From positions 19,967 to 83,966 of the forward strand of contig JAPYMA010000943.1 of the NCBI GenBank assembly GCA_035041965.1: 64,000 nucleotides of DNA. Direction: 5' to 3'. The position numbers and the translations under genes are program-made. The stretch's first letter is position 1; each line of letters starts with the position of its first letter. Shown one piece after another: positions 40,901-52,400 of this stretch. The notes below the pieces were generated by a model. That model ran no database searches and had not been told where the DNA came from. It was given only the letters and a program-made list of their open reading frames with translations. Source of the stretch: Anisakis pegreffii (taxonomy: Eukaryota; Nematoda; Chromadorea; Rhabditida; Anisakidae).

Positions 40901-43497
40901 GAAACGAAAGCAATTCAAGTACAGAGTCATACATTGCGCAGGTTTGCGACGCAATTTTTTTGGTGTGCGTTTGCATTTCTGAATAAATTTCTCAGTGAGT
41001 TGTACTTCATGTATTCATCTCATATTCACATCGTAAAACTATCGGCTTTTGTTCATTCGCACACACCGTAATTGCCTTCAAAGTTTAGCGATTTCAGTGA
41101 AATTTCACGCTGAAATATTTTCGATGGTAACATTCAGATTTGATCCATGGATAATGTTGATCCATTGCATCAGTTTTGGGTAAATCTGTACTTGTTAAAC
41201 AGTATAAAGAGTCGACATGAAACAAGGTGAATTGCCTAAATGTTGTGATTAAATGTGTGAAGCGAGTTTGAGTTGTTGAAGGTCATTCAAACGGAATCGA
41301 CGTCGCAGCTATCGCCGTCGTTCAAAATCAGCCAATACAAACTCGTCATCGACGGGTTCCGAGGCAAACACCGAACCGAAGAAACGTTTACCGTTATCGG
41401 TGAATGCCTCGATACTGTTGATCTTTTGTATGCTCGGTGGATTGGTTTACTTGGGTGCCGGTTAGTTTCATTTATATGTTCTAAATAACTTACGTGGATA
41501 GACATATTGTTATGTTATATGTTCTAAATAAGTTATTTATGTTCTAAACAATAAGTTATGTTCTGAATAAGTTATGTATCTCAGGCAGTTTTGAACTGAA
41601 CAGAATATTTTATTCACGTCAATAGACATTACTGCATTTAACATAGATACAAGGTAATGTCATTCATCTAACACAAATCGGTATAATATTTACATGTAAT
41701 TATAATAGCATTTGCACAATATCCTGGCAACAAACAGTGATATTCGATCATACAGATGAGAGTTTTGCATTATTGAATAAAAAGTACTGCGATGAGACTG
41801 TCACATTACTTTACTCCCTTATATGATGTTTTATTCTCGTAATGATATGGTTGTTGATAGATACGGGTACTTCACTTACCATTGCAGTCGAAATTATTCC
41901 ATGTTTTGCGATGTGCCTTCATCTTACTGCGATAATAACTTGCTGGAGTTATTCACCTGATATTATCCATCTAATTGTTCATTTTGATGCTTTTGGTATG
42001 GATTAGGATTTGACTGAACCTAATTTAAGGAGGTCAAAAGACATTTATTGAAGCATTCTTCGTCACCTTCAATCTGGTTGCAAATCTGACCATGGCTGAA
42101 ATGCCGAATGATTTGAATCACGTTCTGACGCTTTTCTACATTCTCATTTTTGTAACGTTTGGTCAGTTTATCATTTCATTTATTGTTTTCTGTACGCTCT
42201 TCTTGGCAATGTTATTCATCACTCAATTCATTGATATCAATAACGATCATGGAAAATTTTTCAACATCTCTTATGAAGAAATCATCAAAATGTAAATTTT
42301 TAAAGGTCTTGCGGTGCTATCGATGTGCGGTGAGTTGGCTGCTTCAGAGTTAAAATCACTCTTCTTGAAGATACATTATTTCGGACGTAAGATTGATTGG
42401 AGGCGTAATCGACGAGATCAGTTGGAGGTATTTTAACTAATCAATTTCAATAGATATCAATGCATACATAATCATTTTTGCCGATGAGTTTAGAATGTAT
42501 AGTAATAGAGAAACTCTAAGGACATTTTTTAACGCAAAAGTTCACTGTTTTCTTCCATTCAATTTATGCATTCAGTATTGCATCAGTTAATTATTTATAT
42601 TCTGACAATGGTTTATTATCTACGCTGTCGGCTATCTTTCTCATTTAATTATTTATTTGTAGTTACTTATTCATCATTATTTATGAAGCCTCTGCATTGA
42701 TACAGTTTTAAATGGATTCAGGTTGAAGTACGTGAAATGTTGAAGATTATTGAAGCGATTCGTAAACGTCACCCGAATATCGGCAAAATCTCATCGGCCG
42801 ATATTTTAGAAGTGAACGAATTTTTGCCATTATTTTTTGAAATCATTCAAATTTCTGAACTTGACACATGATTGATAATACCGATTGCTTGGCAGTTAAT
42901 GATCTACCAATTTGAATTGAAATGCGATCAACAAAACATTTTTTAACCCTTCATTGGAAAAAAATGAATTTATTAACCCTCTTAACCTCATTACCTGACA
43001 ACTCGAATGTATGTGCTTGCAATTGAATTATCAAACAACACTAAACTGACCAACTATCATAACATTTATTTTTAAACTAACCATTATTTCATATTCACTT
43101 TTCAAAAAACATTTTCATCCATGACATTGAGAATTATTCTAACATTGACAAATAACTAACCAACGAATGGAGAAAGATACCATCAGTTGAGGAAATGAGG
43201 ACCAATTGAGGAAATTAGAAACATACGAATAAAAAAATACTCATCTGCATGAATCGTCTATTTAAGTAGATTGCATGCAACACAGTAAACTTACAGTATA
43301 TGCATGAAATGAACGACGGTATACAAAGTGCAACCATGTGCACAAAACACGAGCGGCGAGATACGATCGCGTTTATGCCGCAAACCATCGAAGCACTGAA
43401 ATTCGCCGATGAGATGGATATGGATGAAAACCATCGCACAATGTCACGAGTCGAATACGAGATCCATCATGAACCCATTGGACTGATCGATATCTGA
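37936..43497 (+). CDS. Two-pore-domain (K2P/TWK-family) potassium channel with atypical pore loops
   Basis: Plasma-membrane K2P channel. Phase-consistent exons: 37936-38001, 38170-38252, 38548-38703, a 26-nt microexon 39501-39526, 39714-39817, 40255-40407, 40826-40941, 41282-41460, 42030-42161, 42306-42427, 42722-42811, 43297-43497; about 475 aa. TM1 is LYLFLFFYLLGGAWTFS (the GAWxF signature). An extracellular cap helix LEKLERVRNVYREI follows. P1 reads LTTTGYTSSTPAT, followed by TM2 and the LMVLAAVDIGRFLS motif typical of TWK channels. A basic Cys-containing linker comes next, then TM3 (ASILLIFCMLGGLVYLGAG). P2 reads FVTFNLVANLTMAEMPND, followed by TM4 with FGLAVLSMC. P1 has GYT instead of GYG, and P2 lacks the TxGFG filter. 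If the donor at 42811 is not used, the protein stops at 42869-42871 (428 aa). The microexon and the last exon are the weakest joins. The TWK subtype cannot be assigned. Confidence 0.85.
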
Positions 43498-44227
43498 CGA
43501 TCATTCCAACAGTATCTGATACTAGTTTTGTTGTTGATGGTGTCATTAACTCGCGAATCTGTAACCAGAATCACCTCTATCTTTCCCTCTTGTTTCAATA
43601 GAGAGAGAGCCAGAAGCTTTACTGGCTTTGGGAAGTAAACCTCCGTTTCCTCGTCCAAAACTGCCTTTCGAATGGAGGAATTCGTGGTATTTTTCTCTCG
43701 ATTAGAAGTTTTTGATATGTAATCTGGACGATTCTATCTCCATTTGTAATTGTTCAGGCGGAATGAAGGCCAATCGGTCGTGTGACCTGAAAATGTAAAA
43801 TTTCGATTGGAAGTCTTTCGGGAGGGTTTCAGAGTGATTTGCGTTGTGATTTGACTGATTTTGGCCATATTTAGCGATCTTTTATGCAGTAACGAAAGAC
43901 TGAGGGAAAGATGCGTTTTGTTTTGCTGCTGACCAAGTCGCACGCACATTGTTAGCCATCACCGAACTGTCACCAATGCTGTATATCTTAACAAGTTTGT
44001 GTATGTTTGTAAGAATTCCCGTTTGCATCTGGTGCTCGGCAGCGATCAGATGAAGCAGAAGACACGAGCAGAATTGTGAATCTACTGGCCACACTGCAGC
44101 TAAACAACCACCTCAGACCTTTATCAATTGTATTACCTAATTGTTCGTCATTTACACTCTCACTGATTCGTTCGTATAAATGATTGATTTCATATTGCAT
44201 CTGTTATCGTTGTTAATTTCTTACAAT

Positions 44228-44283
44228 GAATAAACTGATGAATGAATTATCATGAAAACGCAATTGTAAATAGAGAAAATAAA
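44228..44283 (+). terminator. Candidate polyadenylation signals of the K2P gene
   Basis: Two AATAAA hexamers occur at 44228-44233 and 44278-44283, about 730-790 bp after the predicted stop at 43497. They are the first perfect pair in the downstream sequence that I noticed. Assignment to this gene rests on position and strand only. Confidence 0.4.
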
Positions 44284-45065
44284 ATCGCTTTGTGATATAA
44301 TCATGAACAACACATTTGCATCGCTTTTACCAAATGTAGCTAAAATGAATGAGTATCTGCAAGGATGGAAATATTCAACGGAAACAATAGAATTCGCATA
44401 TTGTTGGCATTGCTACGAAAACGGCTGATCACGTTGACGTTTGAATCGAAACGTTAAGATAAAAGATAAAAGATCAAATTGATAATTTGCGTATACGAAA
44501 ATCTTATGAAAAGCCTCATCGTGTGAGAGATTCTTATTCAATTCATACTTCGTTCAATTTTCACACAAGTTTAATTCCGTTTATTATTTGTATTTTTCGT
44601 TGAATAGCTGAAATATTGCTCGGAAATCTAAACAATCGGAAATTTTATGAGCCAAAATCCAGAGACAAAATTGGAGTTCTCAGCTCTATGAGGATTTAAC
44701 CTTTTTAGCTTATCACTCAAAATGTTTAGACGTTTCACACACCATTTTGACGGTCTCTTCAATTTCGTTCGATTTGTTTTTCAACAGTAATAAATTCCTC
44801 GAGTTCAGTTATTCCAAAAGTGAGAAATGGAACTTAACCATAGAAAAATCATCAACAGATTCCGTTAACTACTTGAGAATTGTTATATTTTCATATTTCA
44901 TTCGTTATGTCAAAGAGCGGATTTTTTTAAATGGAAAAATTAGACCAGATAAAGGAACTGAAGCATATAAGGCAATGGATGGAATTTCTCTTTGCATTTG
45001 TGTGCAGTACAAAGCTATGAATCGCAAGCTATAATTAGCTTTGCGCAAGCGATTCAACCCTTATG

Positions 45066-45415
45066 GTGAGAATTTGAATTTCTTCTATATACATGCCAAT
45101 TGTGACCAGTGAACATCACCATTGCTCACGCCGAGCGTCATAACTCTCTTAAATTATTAATTGGCGACAATATTTAATAAGATTTCTGTTGTACTCAATC
45201 TCGGCTACAACATGGTGTACAACATTCCGCATAATTTTCATATTCGCAGTAAAAAAATTTCAATTTCTTCTATATGCATGCCAATTGTGACCAGTGAACA
45301 TCACTATTGCTCACGCCGAGCGTCATAACTCTCTTAACTTAACAATTGGCGACAAAATCTAAAACAGATTTCTGTTGTACTCAATCTCGGCTACAACATG
45401 GTATATATCATGATT
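45066..45415 (+). repeat. Diverged tandem duplication of about 170-190 bp
   Basis: Copy 1 spans about 45066-45245 and copy 2 about 45258-45415. Shared blocks include TGCCAATTGTGACCAGTGAA, CTCACGCCGAGCGTCATAAC, AATTGGCGACAA and TGTTGTACTCAATCTCGGC. A weaker third echo (TTCGCTACAAAATGATATATGA) is visible at about 45548-45570. No gene uses this sequence as far as I can tell. Confidence 0.85.
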
Positions 45416-46429
45416 GAAAATTTTTCCTGTCGGGTGGGTACCAATTGAAAGTATCTGTTGCATTTTTGCCCTTAAGGCGAAATCGAAAATCTCGAGCATA
45501 TGTCAATCACTGACAAATCTATCAGCTATGTTTTGTTCTCCTGGATCTTCGCTACAAAATGATATATGATTTGCCCGGATTTTTTCCCGTTGAATAGGTA
45601 ATAAATTCACATTTCTGAACATATATCAAATGAAAATCCCACTCCCGTCACTTGGCGAATTGTCACTTCATTCGTACGTGGCGAACTGTCCATTTAATTT
45701 CCTCTCTAATTTTCCTTCTCTAGCGGTATGCATACGGAAATAAAATACGGATACGGATCTTCCGGATAGGTAAATCCGCAGTCAGGAATCCGGCACCGTT
45801 TACTGCATGCTACTGGAAAGCTCTGGGAGGCAGCCGAAATGCTTCAACAGCGAATTCGGACCATATTGATGGTGGCTTCGTGATAGTTTTGAATACTACT
45901 TTCATCGGAGATTTATTTTTCAATTCATTAGCGTTATTATTTCAAAGTTGTCGTGGAAATGTGGTCAAACATATTTCCGAAGTAGTCACATCGAAAACTT
46001 CGGACTGAAATTCTGGCTCGCGGAACGATTTAGCACGTTTGATTGTGTCTCTTTGTGTTTCTTGCCTACTTGTTAAACAGCCTGACTCTGCTTTTTGTTA
46101 CTTATTTATTTGTTGTACTTATGATTAGTTGTTTGAAGATAGTTGGTGTTGTTTTTCTCGGTAGCGTTACATTTCAGGTTGAGAAAATCGCAGCGGCATT
46201 TCGTTCGTGCGAACATCTCTTGCTATGCTCTAACTGAGTAACATATTCAACTGCGAATGTATTTAATGCCGTTTTGATTTTACCAGCTTAGAGTACAAAA
46301 TTATCTTTTTCTCGTGTTCGTAATGCCCGAAATGCGAGATTATCGAACGTTGTTTGCTCGAACATTACGATCAGTTTCTGTTTTCTTCAAAGATTTCACT
46401 CGAACTTATTTCAGTGAAATAGTTTGCAA

Positions 46430-49400
46430 ATGAATATTACGGTGGAATGCAACAACAACAACGATGAAAGCAATCGCGAGTGCACTTGTATGTTTTTGAA
46501 TTATTTTTATCGTTCAGAATTTATATTTCGATTAAATTCTGCAATGTTTACTGATTTTTCACAGCAAAATACTGATTTCGGTTCAATTTTTTCAAGTGAA
46601 ATCGTCTCTCGACAAATTTCAACTTCAGTTCACTAGTGTAATACGCCTTCTTAGTGTTAAAAACATCTCAGTTACGGATTGTAATCGTGACCAAGTAGCT
46701 TTTCAAACTATCCAAAACGAATGGATTTTCACTGTCACTTAAATTTTCCGGTGAAAAATTTGATTTGTTCGTAGATTTCATCAATTTTAACGTGAACTCA
46801 TAGAATAAAATCAACTTTCTCATTGCTGCTGGTTCAATCTGTTGGACTTTCTCGAAATCTATTACGTAGTCATCCAATTTTGATTGCCGAGATATTAATC
46901 ACTGGGTTCATTGCAGACGCAAACCAAGAAATGCATCTGAAATCAGTGGACAGAAAATGTGATAATTATTCATCGTCGTCAGCAAATGATACGAGTGCAG
47001 TGAATCAAGTGGAAGAAGGCGAGATACTTGCAAAAACTACCTCCGTCATGGATCATGCTGAATCGTCTTCTTCAAACACTAAAAGTTCCGTATCGAATCG
47101 TTCAAATTTGACCTCTCAACGACCTCGGAGATCGAGCAAACGCAAGATTGTATCAGCAAAACGCAGCAAACGACAATCAAAATCACAAAATGTTCGTTAG
47201 TATTTGTTTGACATGAAAATTCGATGACTTCACAACTTTCATATGGAGATGTTCTAACGTTTTTCGTGGATTATCTTAGCTCTTTGTAAAACATGATGTA
47301 TTGCATTCTAAATTGAGATATTCAAAAGATTACGCTGGCTTTAATAAGATTACTTAGTGTTCACAGAAGGTTGTTATGTACGTACAGTTACATTCATATG
47401 TCATTCATAGGTAGAAAATGCAAAAATTCATAAGTTTCGGTTGATAAAAATGAATTGAATTTAATTGCGTTCAGATGGAAACAAAGGATAATCGAATGGA
47501 AGATGACAAATATGGGATGGATATGGTTGCTGAAAGTACAGTCGATAAAACGCAAGAAGCTTCATGCTCAGAAGTGGTGGTCGAAGCGGACTCTCCAAAA
47601 GCATCGCAAAGCTCACAATCGTCATCGTGTTATGAACAAGAATCGCTGTTGATCACCCCACTGAGAGAATTGTTAGATGCTGAAGATAGTAATAGTAATC
47701 AAGGACCGTCGTATGACACTGGGAAGGATGCGAGTGGCTCTGCTCTGGATGTTGTTGAGGGAAATCCATCGAAGGAGACGTTTCGAGCAGATGCATTAGG
47801 ATCGAAGAGTGGACTGGATGGTAGTGCGAATTGGAATTTGGAAACACCTAGTCGTCGTGTGATTGATCATTTGATGGTAGTGGGATCAGAAACGAGGAGA
47901 TGCCGAAGTGATGCGGAGGAATACAACGAGGATCCCTTTGAAACACCTAAAAAGGTTTGAAACAAAATTAATTATTACTTGGATATCGAGTGGTTGTTTC
48001 GTCAATCGCAGTGAGCGATCGGCGGAATATTTATTTTATTAGAATAATGATTATTTATTGAATTGGTACTTGACTGCGTTTGATTATGCAAATTATTCAC
48101 GGCAACTAATTATTACTCGGTTGTGTTCGGTTGGCCTGCTCGCCTAACCAGCGGGGTGGCGTAAATTGAGGCTAAAAAAATGCGCACGGAAACACGAGCA
48201 TTGTGGCCAGCAACGTTATAAACGTTTGATAGCCTGGCAAATCCGGGTTTTCCACGTAAAAAGGTTTGTTAAAAACGGGCATCCAAAAATCTCGTTCAAT
48301 TTTCGAGTATTCAAAGGCATTCTGCTAGAATATGAGATCATTGTTCCTAGAGATGTTTTACGGTTAGTCTAATTCAACGTTGTATATTCATGAATGATGG
48401 ACGGCCACTGTACCATATAACGTTGTTGTTTCGTGAATTTAGAGTTTCAAATGGCTTGGAGCAATTTTTTGTTTTGCATAAATTTGATAGAATAGTAATG
48501 AGGATGATAGGTTAATTGAGAATACCATTCCGTTGATGTGTACTGAGTGGAATGGGTTGTTTTAGATGAGAAGAATGGATGTGAGACATAATTTATCAGC
48601 TGGAAACAGAGACGGATCAAATGATATGGGTGCTGTAAATGATTGCGAGTAAGTTAGTGAATGTTAACTTATGTTTGATTCTGAACTTTCTGTCATAAAC
48701 TTTTCATGTGTTTTGCTTTTGGGATTTTTACATTACCATTGCATGATGTTGAATGTATATTTGTACTATATTTGACGTGAAAGATATTTATCGTCGTCAT
48801 ATTATGTGAACGTTACTGATGCATTTGGAAAAAATGAATGAAGGTAATAGTTTATGTAAAGAGATTAGGGGAGAGGGGGGGGGGTTGTTTGGTGAAGATT
48901 TATGTTATACGTATAGGTTGGTGAGTATTCAAGGTAATCATATTGATAGTTTAAATTGAGGTGGCGTAAATTGAGGCTAAAACAATATGCACGGAAACGC
49001 GAGCATTGTGGTCAGCAACGTTATGAACGTTTGATAGCCTGGCCAATCCAGGTAATATTGATAGTGTAATGATAATTAGCATTGTTAGTGCGCTGAAAGA
49101 AAGTACAGAAGAATCGCTGGAGAAGAAGCAACCAGAAGAAGGAGAAGGACAAAATCAACAAATGGGTGAGAGTGGATCATCGCAAACGGAGATGAACTTG
49201 ACAGCGGCTGATTTCTTGAGAGATCCATCAGATGCTCTCGGTCAGATGACAAGTAAGTGACGGAGATGTTGTTTGCAAGCCCATTCGAGTGAATAAGAAA
49301 TGAGATGATAGTCATTTTAATATGGAAATTTATGTGATAGATCGTTATTTTGTTCAGATTCGTTGTTAGATGATTTTCCTTATAGCTTATTGTCTTAATT

Positions 49401-52400
49401 GTTTGACAGCAGTTGTTTATTTGCTTGTAGAAGAGAAGCAGAGATTGCTTGAAAGGAAGTCGTCATCACAGAATCCGAAAGCTGGCGGTGGCTGTATTAA
49501 AAGGAAACGACGACAGAAGAAGTCCAGTGCGGCGGCACCATATGATTCGAAGCCATATTCACTGAGGTATAGATTTGTGGACATCGTAAGGGAGATAATA
49601 ATGGTTCGGATGACATAAGTTAGTGTAGTGATTACTTGATGAATAGTGGATTGTGTGGAATTTGGTAATGTGAGTGCGATGATCTAAAATAGTTTGAGTG
49701 TATGAGGCAAAAGGATTTTGATTCGTGAAATTTTGATTGTCTGATTAATCTGATTGATCTGATCAAATTAATCAGATTAATTGCGGATCTTTTTCTGATC
49801 TTTTGATCTTTGTCTGATTTTGATCTGATTAATTGGTTAATTGTTCGTTTAAATTTTTTGCAGATTACGACCGAAAAAGAAGAAGAAACGAATCCAATTC
49901 AAGAATGTGAAAGTTTATTATTTTGAGCGGTCGCAGGGCTTTACGGCTGTGCCCACTTGTGGAGGAGTAACTCTGGGTGAGTGAATTTTGGTTGGTTTGG
50001 TGTGATTGTAAATGATTTGAAGCTATGGAATTTTTGGACTCTTTAGTTTAATGAGATGATTCTGTGTTATTGGACTGTTGTTAAGAAAGTTTATTGCGGT
50101 GAATTGTTTGTTTGTGAGGATTTCGTATGCTTGCGATATATTACCTTGCGATATGTCTTCGCTCTCCATGTGGGCGCAGGTGAATCGATTTGCATGTTAT
50201 TCAGTGTTGTGCGGGCGGACCTTTTCCATTTCTGACCGAACATTATTCTGACGAGTGGTTGTTCATGCCATCTTATTCGTGGTTTGCCTAGGGGCCGTTT
50301 CACTCCTCTTAGAATCCATTGCGTTATTACAACGGGTATCATTCCAACTTGTTATGTTATCATGTTTATATATAAATGTGAATGAGTTTGTGATCGTTTG
50401 TGAGAAGTAGTGCATAAAATTGAGGATCGCTTTTAAGGAATGACCTCGAAACATCACGATGAGAAGGAGTTCTCGTTAAGTGAATTCGAGCGAGCCATGC
50501 GCAATGAACAGGTTGAGTGATGCATTAGATTATGTATATTTATTTCTTTATTTATTTGACTGTTTGATTTTTTATGTAAATTTTTCATTTTGTTCATGAA
50601 TATTCAAGAAAAAATAATGTTGGATATTTTATGTGAATTTTCTTTGATGCATGATTTCTATAATATCTGACTTGAAAAGCATTTAGCCGTTCGGAAGTTG
50701 GTGATTGATTATAAAAGTTGTTGGGAGGGATTGTGAACTGGAATGTGTAGTAGTGTGTAAGAGGTTATCATCGGGAGTTTGTTTTGCAGATAGATATGTG
50801 GATGAATATTATATTTAAATAAGTGTATTATATGAATATGAATGCGATATGTGAATGTTGTGTTAATTTTGGAAGAAATTTAAGTATAACTGAAATTTAC
50901 ACTTAAAATTGTCTTGCACAAATCTAGTGAATGAACTGTCGAAGTATGCAAAATGGCATTTTGATAAGTTCTGAAATGTTGAATAACGATTGCCTGTCTG
51001 AACTCAATTAACAAGGAAAAGTCACGAAGTCACATCCGTCTTTCGGGATTAGATATACATCATATCAAGGATATCATGTATATCTCATCACGTATATGCA
51101 AGAAAAGTTTTTGCAATGGACAACGGGGACGCAAGATTTGATAAATGATTTTGCATTGTAGGTGTCGTAAGTATGTTTGGTAAGTATAGCGGCGGTGATT
51201 TACAGATAGCACGATATAGGCAACGATGCGCCGAGCGTGCAGCTCGCTTAAGGATCCACTCGGAATCGTCACTGAATGCAGCTAATGCGATACAGCCACA
51301 ACCATCACCACCACAACAGCAACAGCCGCATCCTTCTTGTTTCTCGTCGTCGTCGTCTGATTCTTATTCTTCATTTCCTCAGCCGACTCAGTCTTCTTTC
51401 AATGAAACCTCAGCTACAATGTCATGTACCTCAGGTATCAGTTGTATTATGTTTGAGCTGAACGTTTTGCTGGAAAGCAGAGTTTTGATTCCTTCTTGCA
51501 AATTTTGATAAGTTTTACGATATCACGCGTTTTCGTTTGTGGTTTAGATGAATTGCTTTGAAATTGTTCGTATTAGATTGATTTGAGAATGTATTAGAGA
51601 AGGTAAGAAAAGGTTTTTTGAATTCGGAAAACTGTGGTAATTATGAATGGAAACAGTCGTTTGTGTTTTGATTTCAAAAGGTGAAGTTGTTTTTGGATTG
51701 AGGAAATGTTATGTAGTAATATATTGGAATTGAGTCTGTGATTTGTTGATAAGTTTTAATGAAATAGTTGTTTCATTATTATTCATTGTTTTGCATTAAT
51801 CGTTGTTTAGTCATATTCGTGTGATTACGGAGAACGTTTGATTTGATTGATTCTGCTTCAGCAGTGGAATTTTTGACAATATTTCAGAGCAAAAAGCGGA
51901 AGAAAATCAAATGAATGAAGCGCAGATGAAAGGAGAGCAGATAAGTGGGATGGAGAATGTTAGTGAGTATGAAACGATGCGATGTGATGATGATGATGAT
52001 GATGGTGCGTTTGGTACCGATCGTAATCAGTCTGAACGGTGTGATGGAGAAGTGGCGAATGATATTACTGATGCAGATGGCGGTGGAGATAATTTGGGAC
52101 AGTTCAGTGATAACGAGGTGAGCGGATAATGGATTGGATTGATTAATATTGATTAACATTTGAGTTCAGTTCTGACTATCATAAGGTATTTGAATTGTTC
52201 GTGTTCGATTGATTTGATTCGAGGTATTAGAGAAGAGAGGATGGGGTTTTTGAATTGGAAAATTATAGTGATTGAATGGAAGCATTCGTTTTTATTTTGA
52301 TTTTAATAGGTGAAGTTGTTTGCGATTGGTAAAATTGAATAAATGATGATAGGATATGGTGAGGTAATATTGGATATTGAAGGATGAGTTCGAAGACGAG

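Larger units (their letters stand above)
43498..46429. other. Intergenic region after the K2P gene
   Basis: No gene recognised. Likely polyadenylation signals for the K2P gene lie at 44228-44233 and 44278-44283. A diverged tandem duplication occupies 45066-45415. Open frames on either strand are short and composition-driven. The right end presumably holds the CSRNP promoter. Confidence 0.5.

Noticed and set aside
46043..46237. Hydrophobic open frame before the CSRNP start
   Set aside because: T-rich composition explains the hydrophobicity, and no splice sites connect it to a gene.
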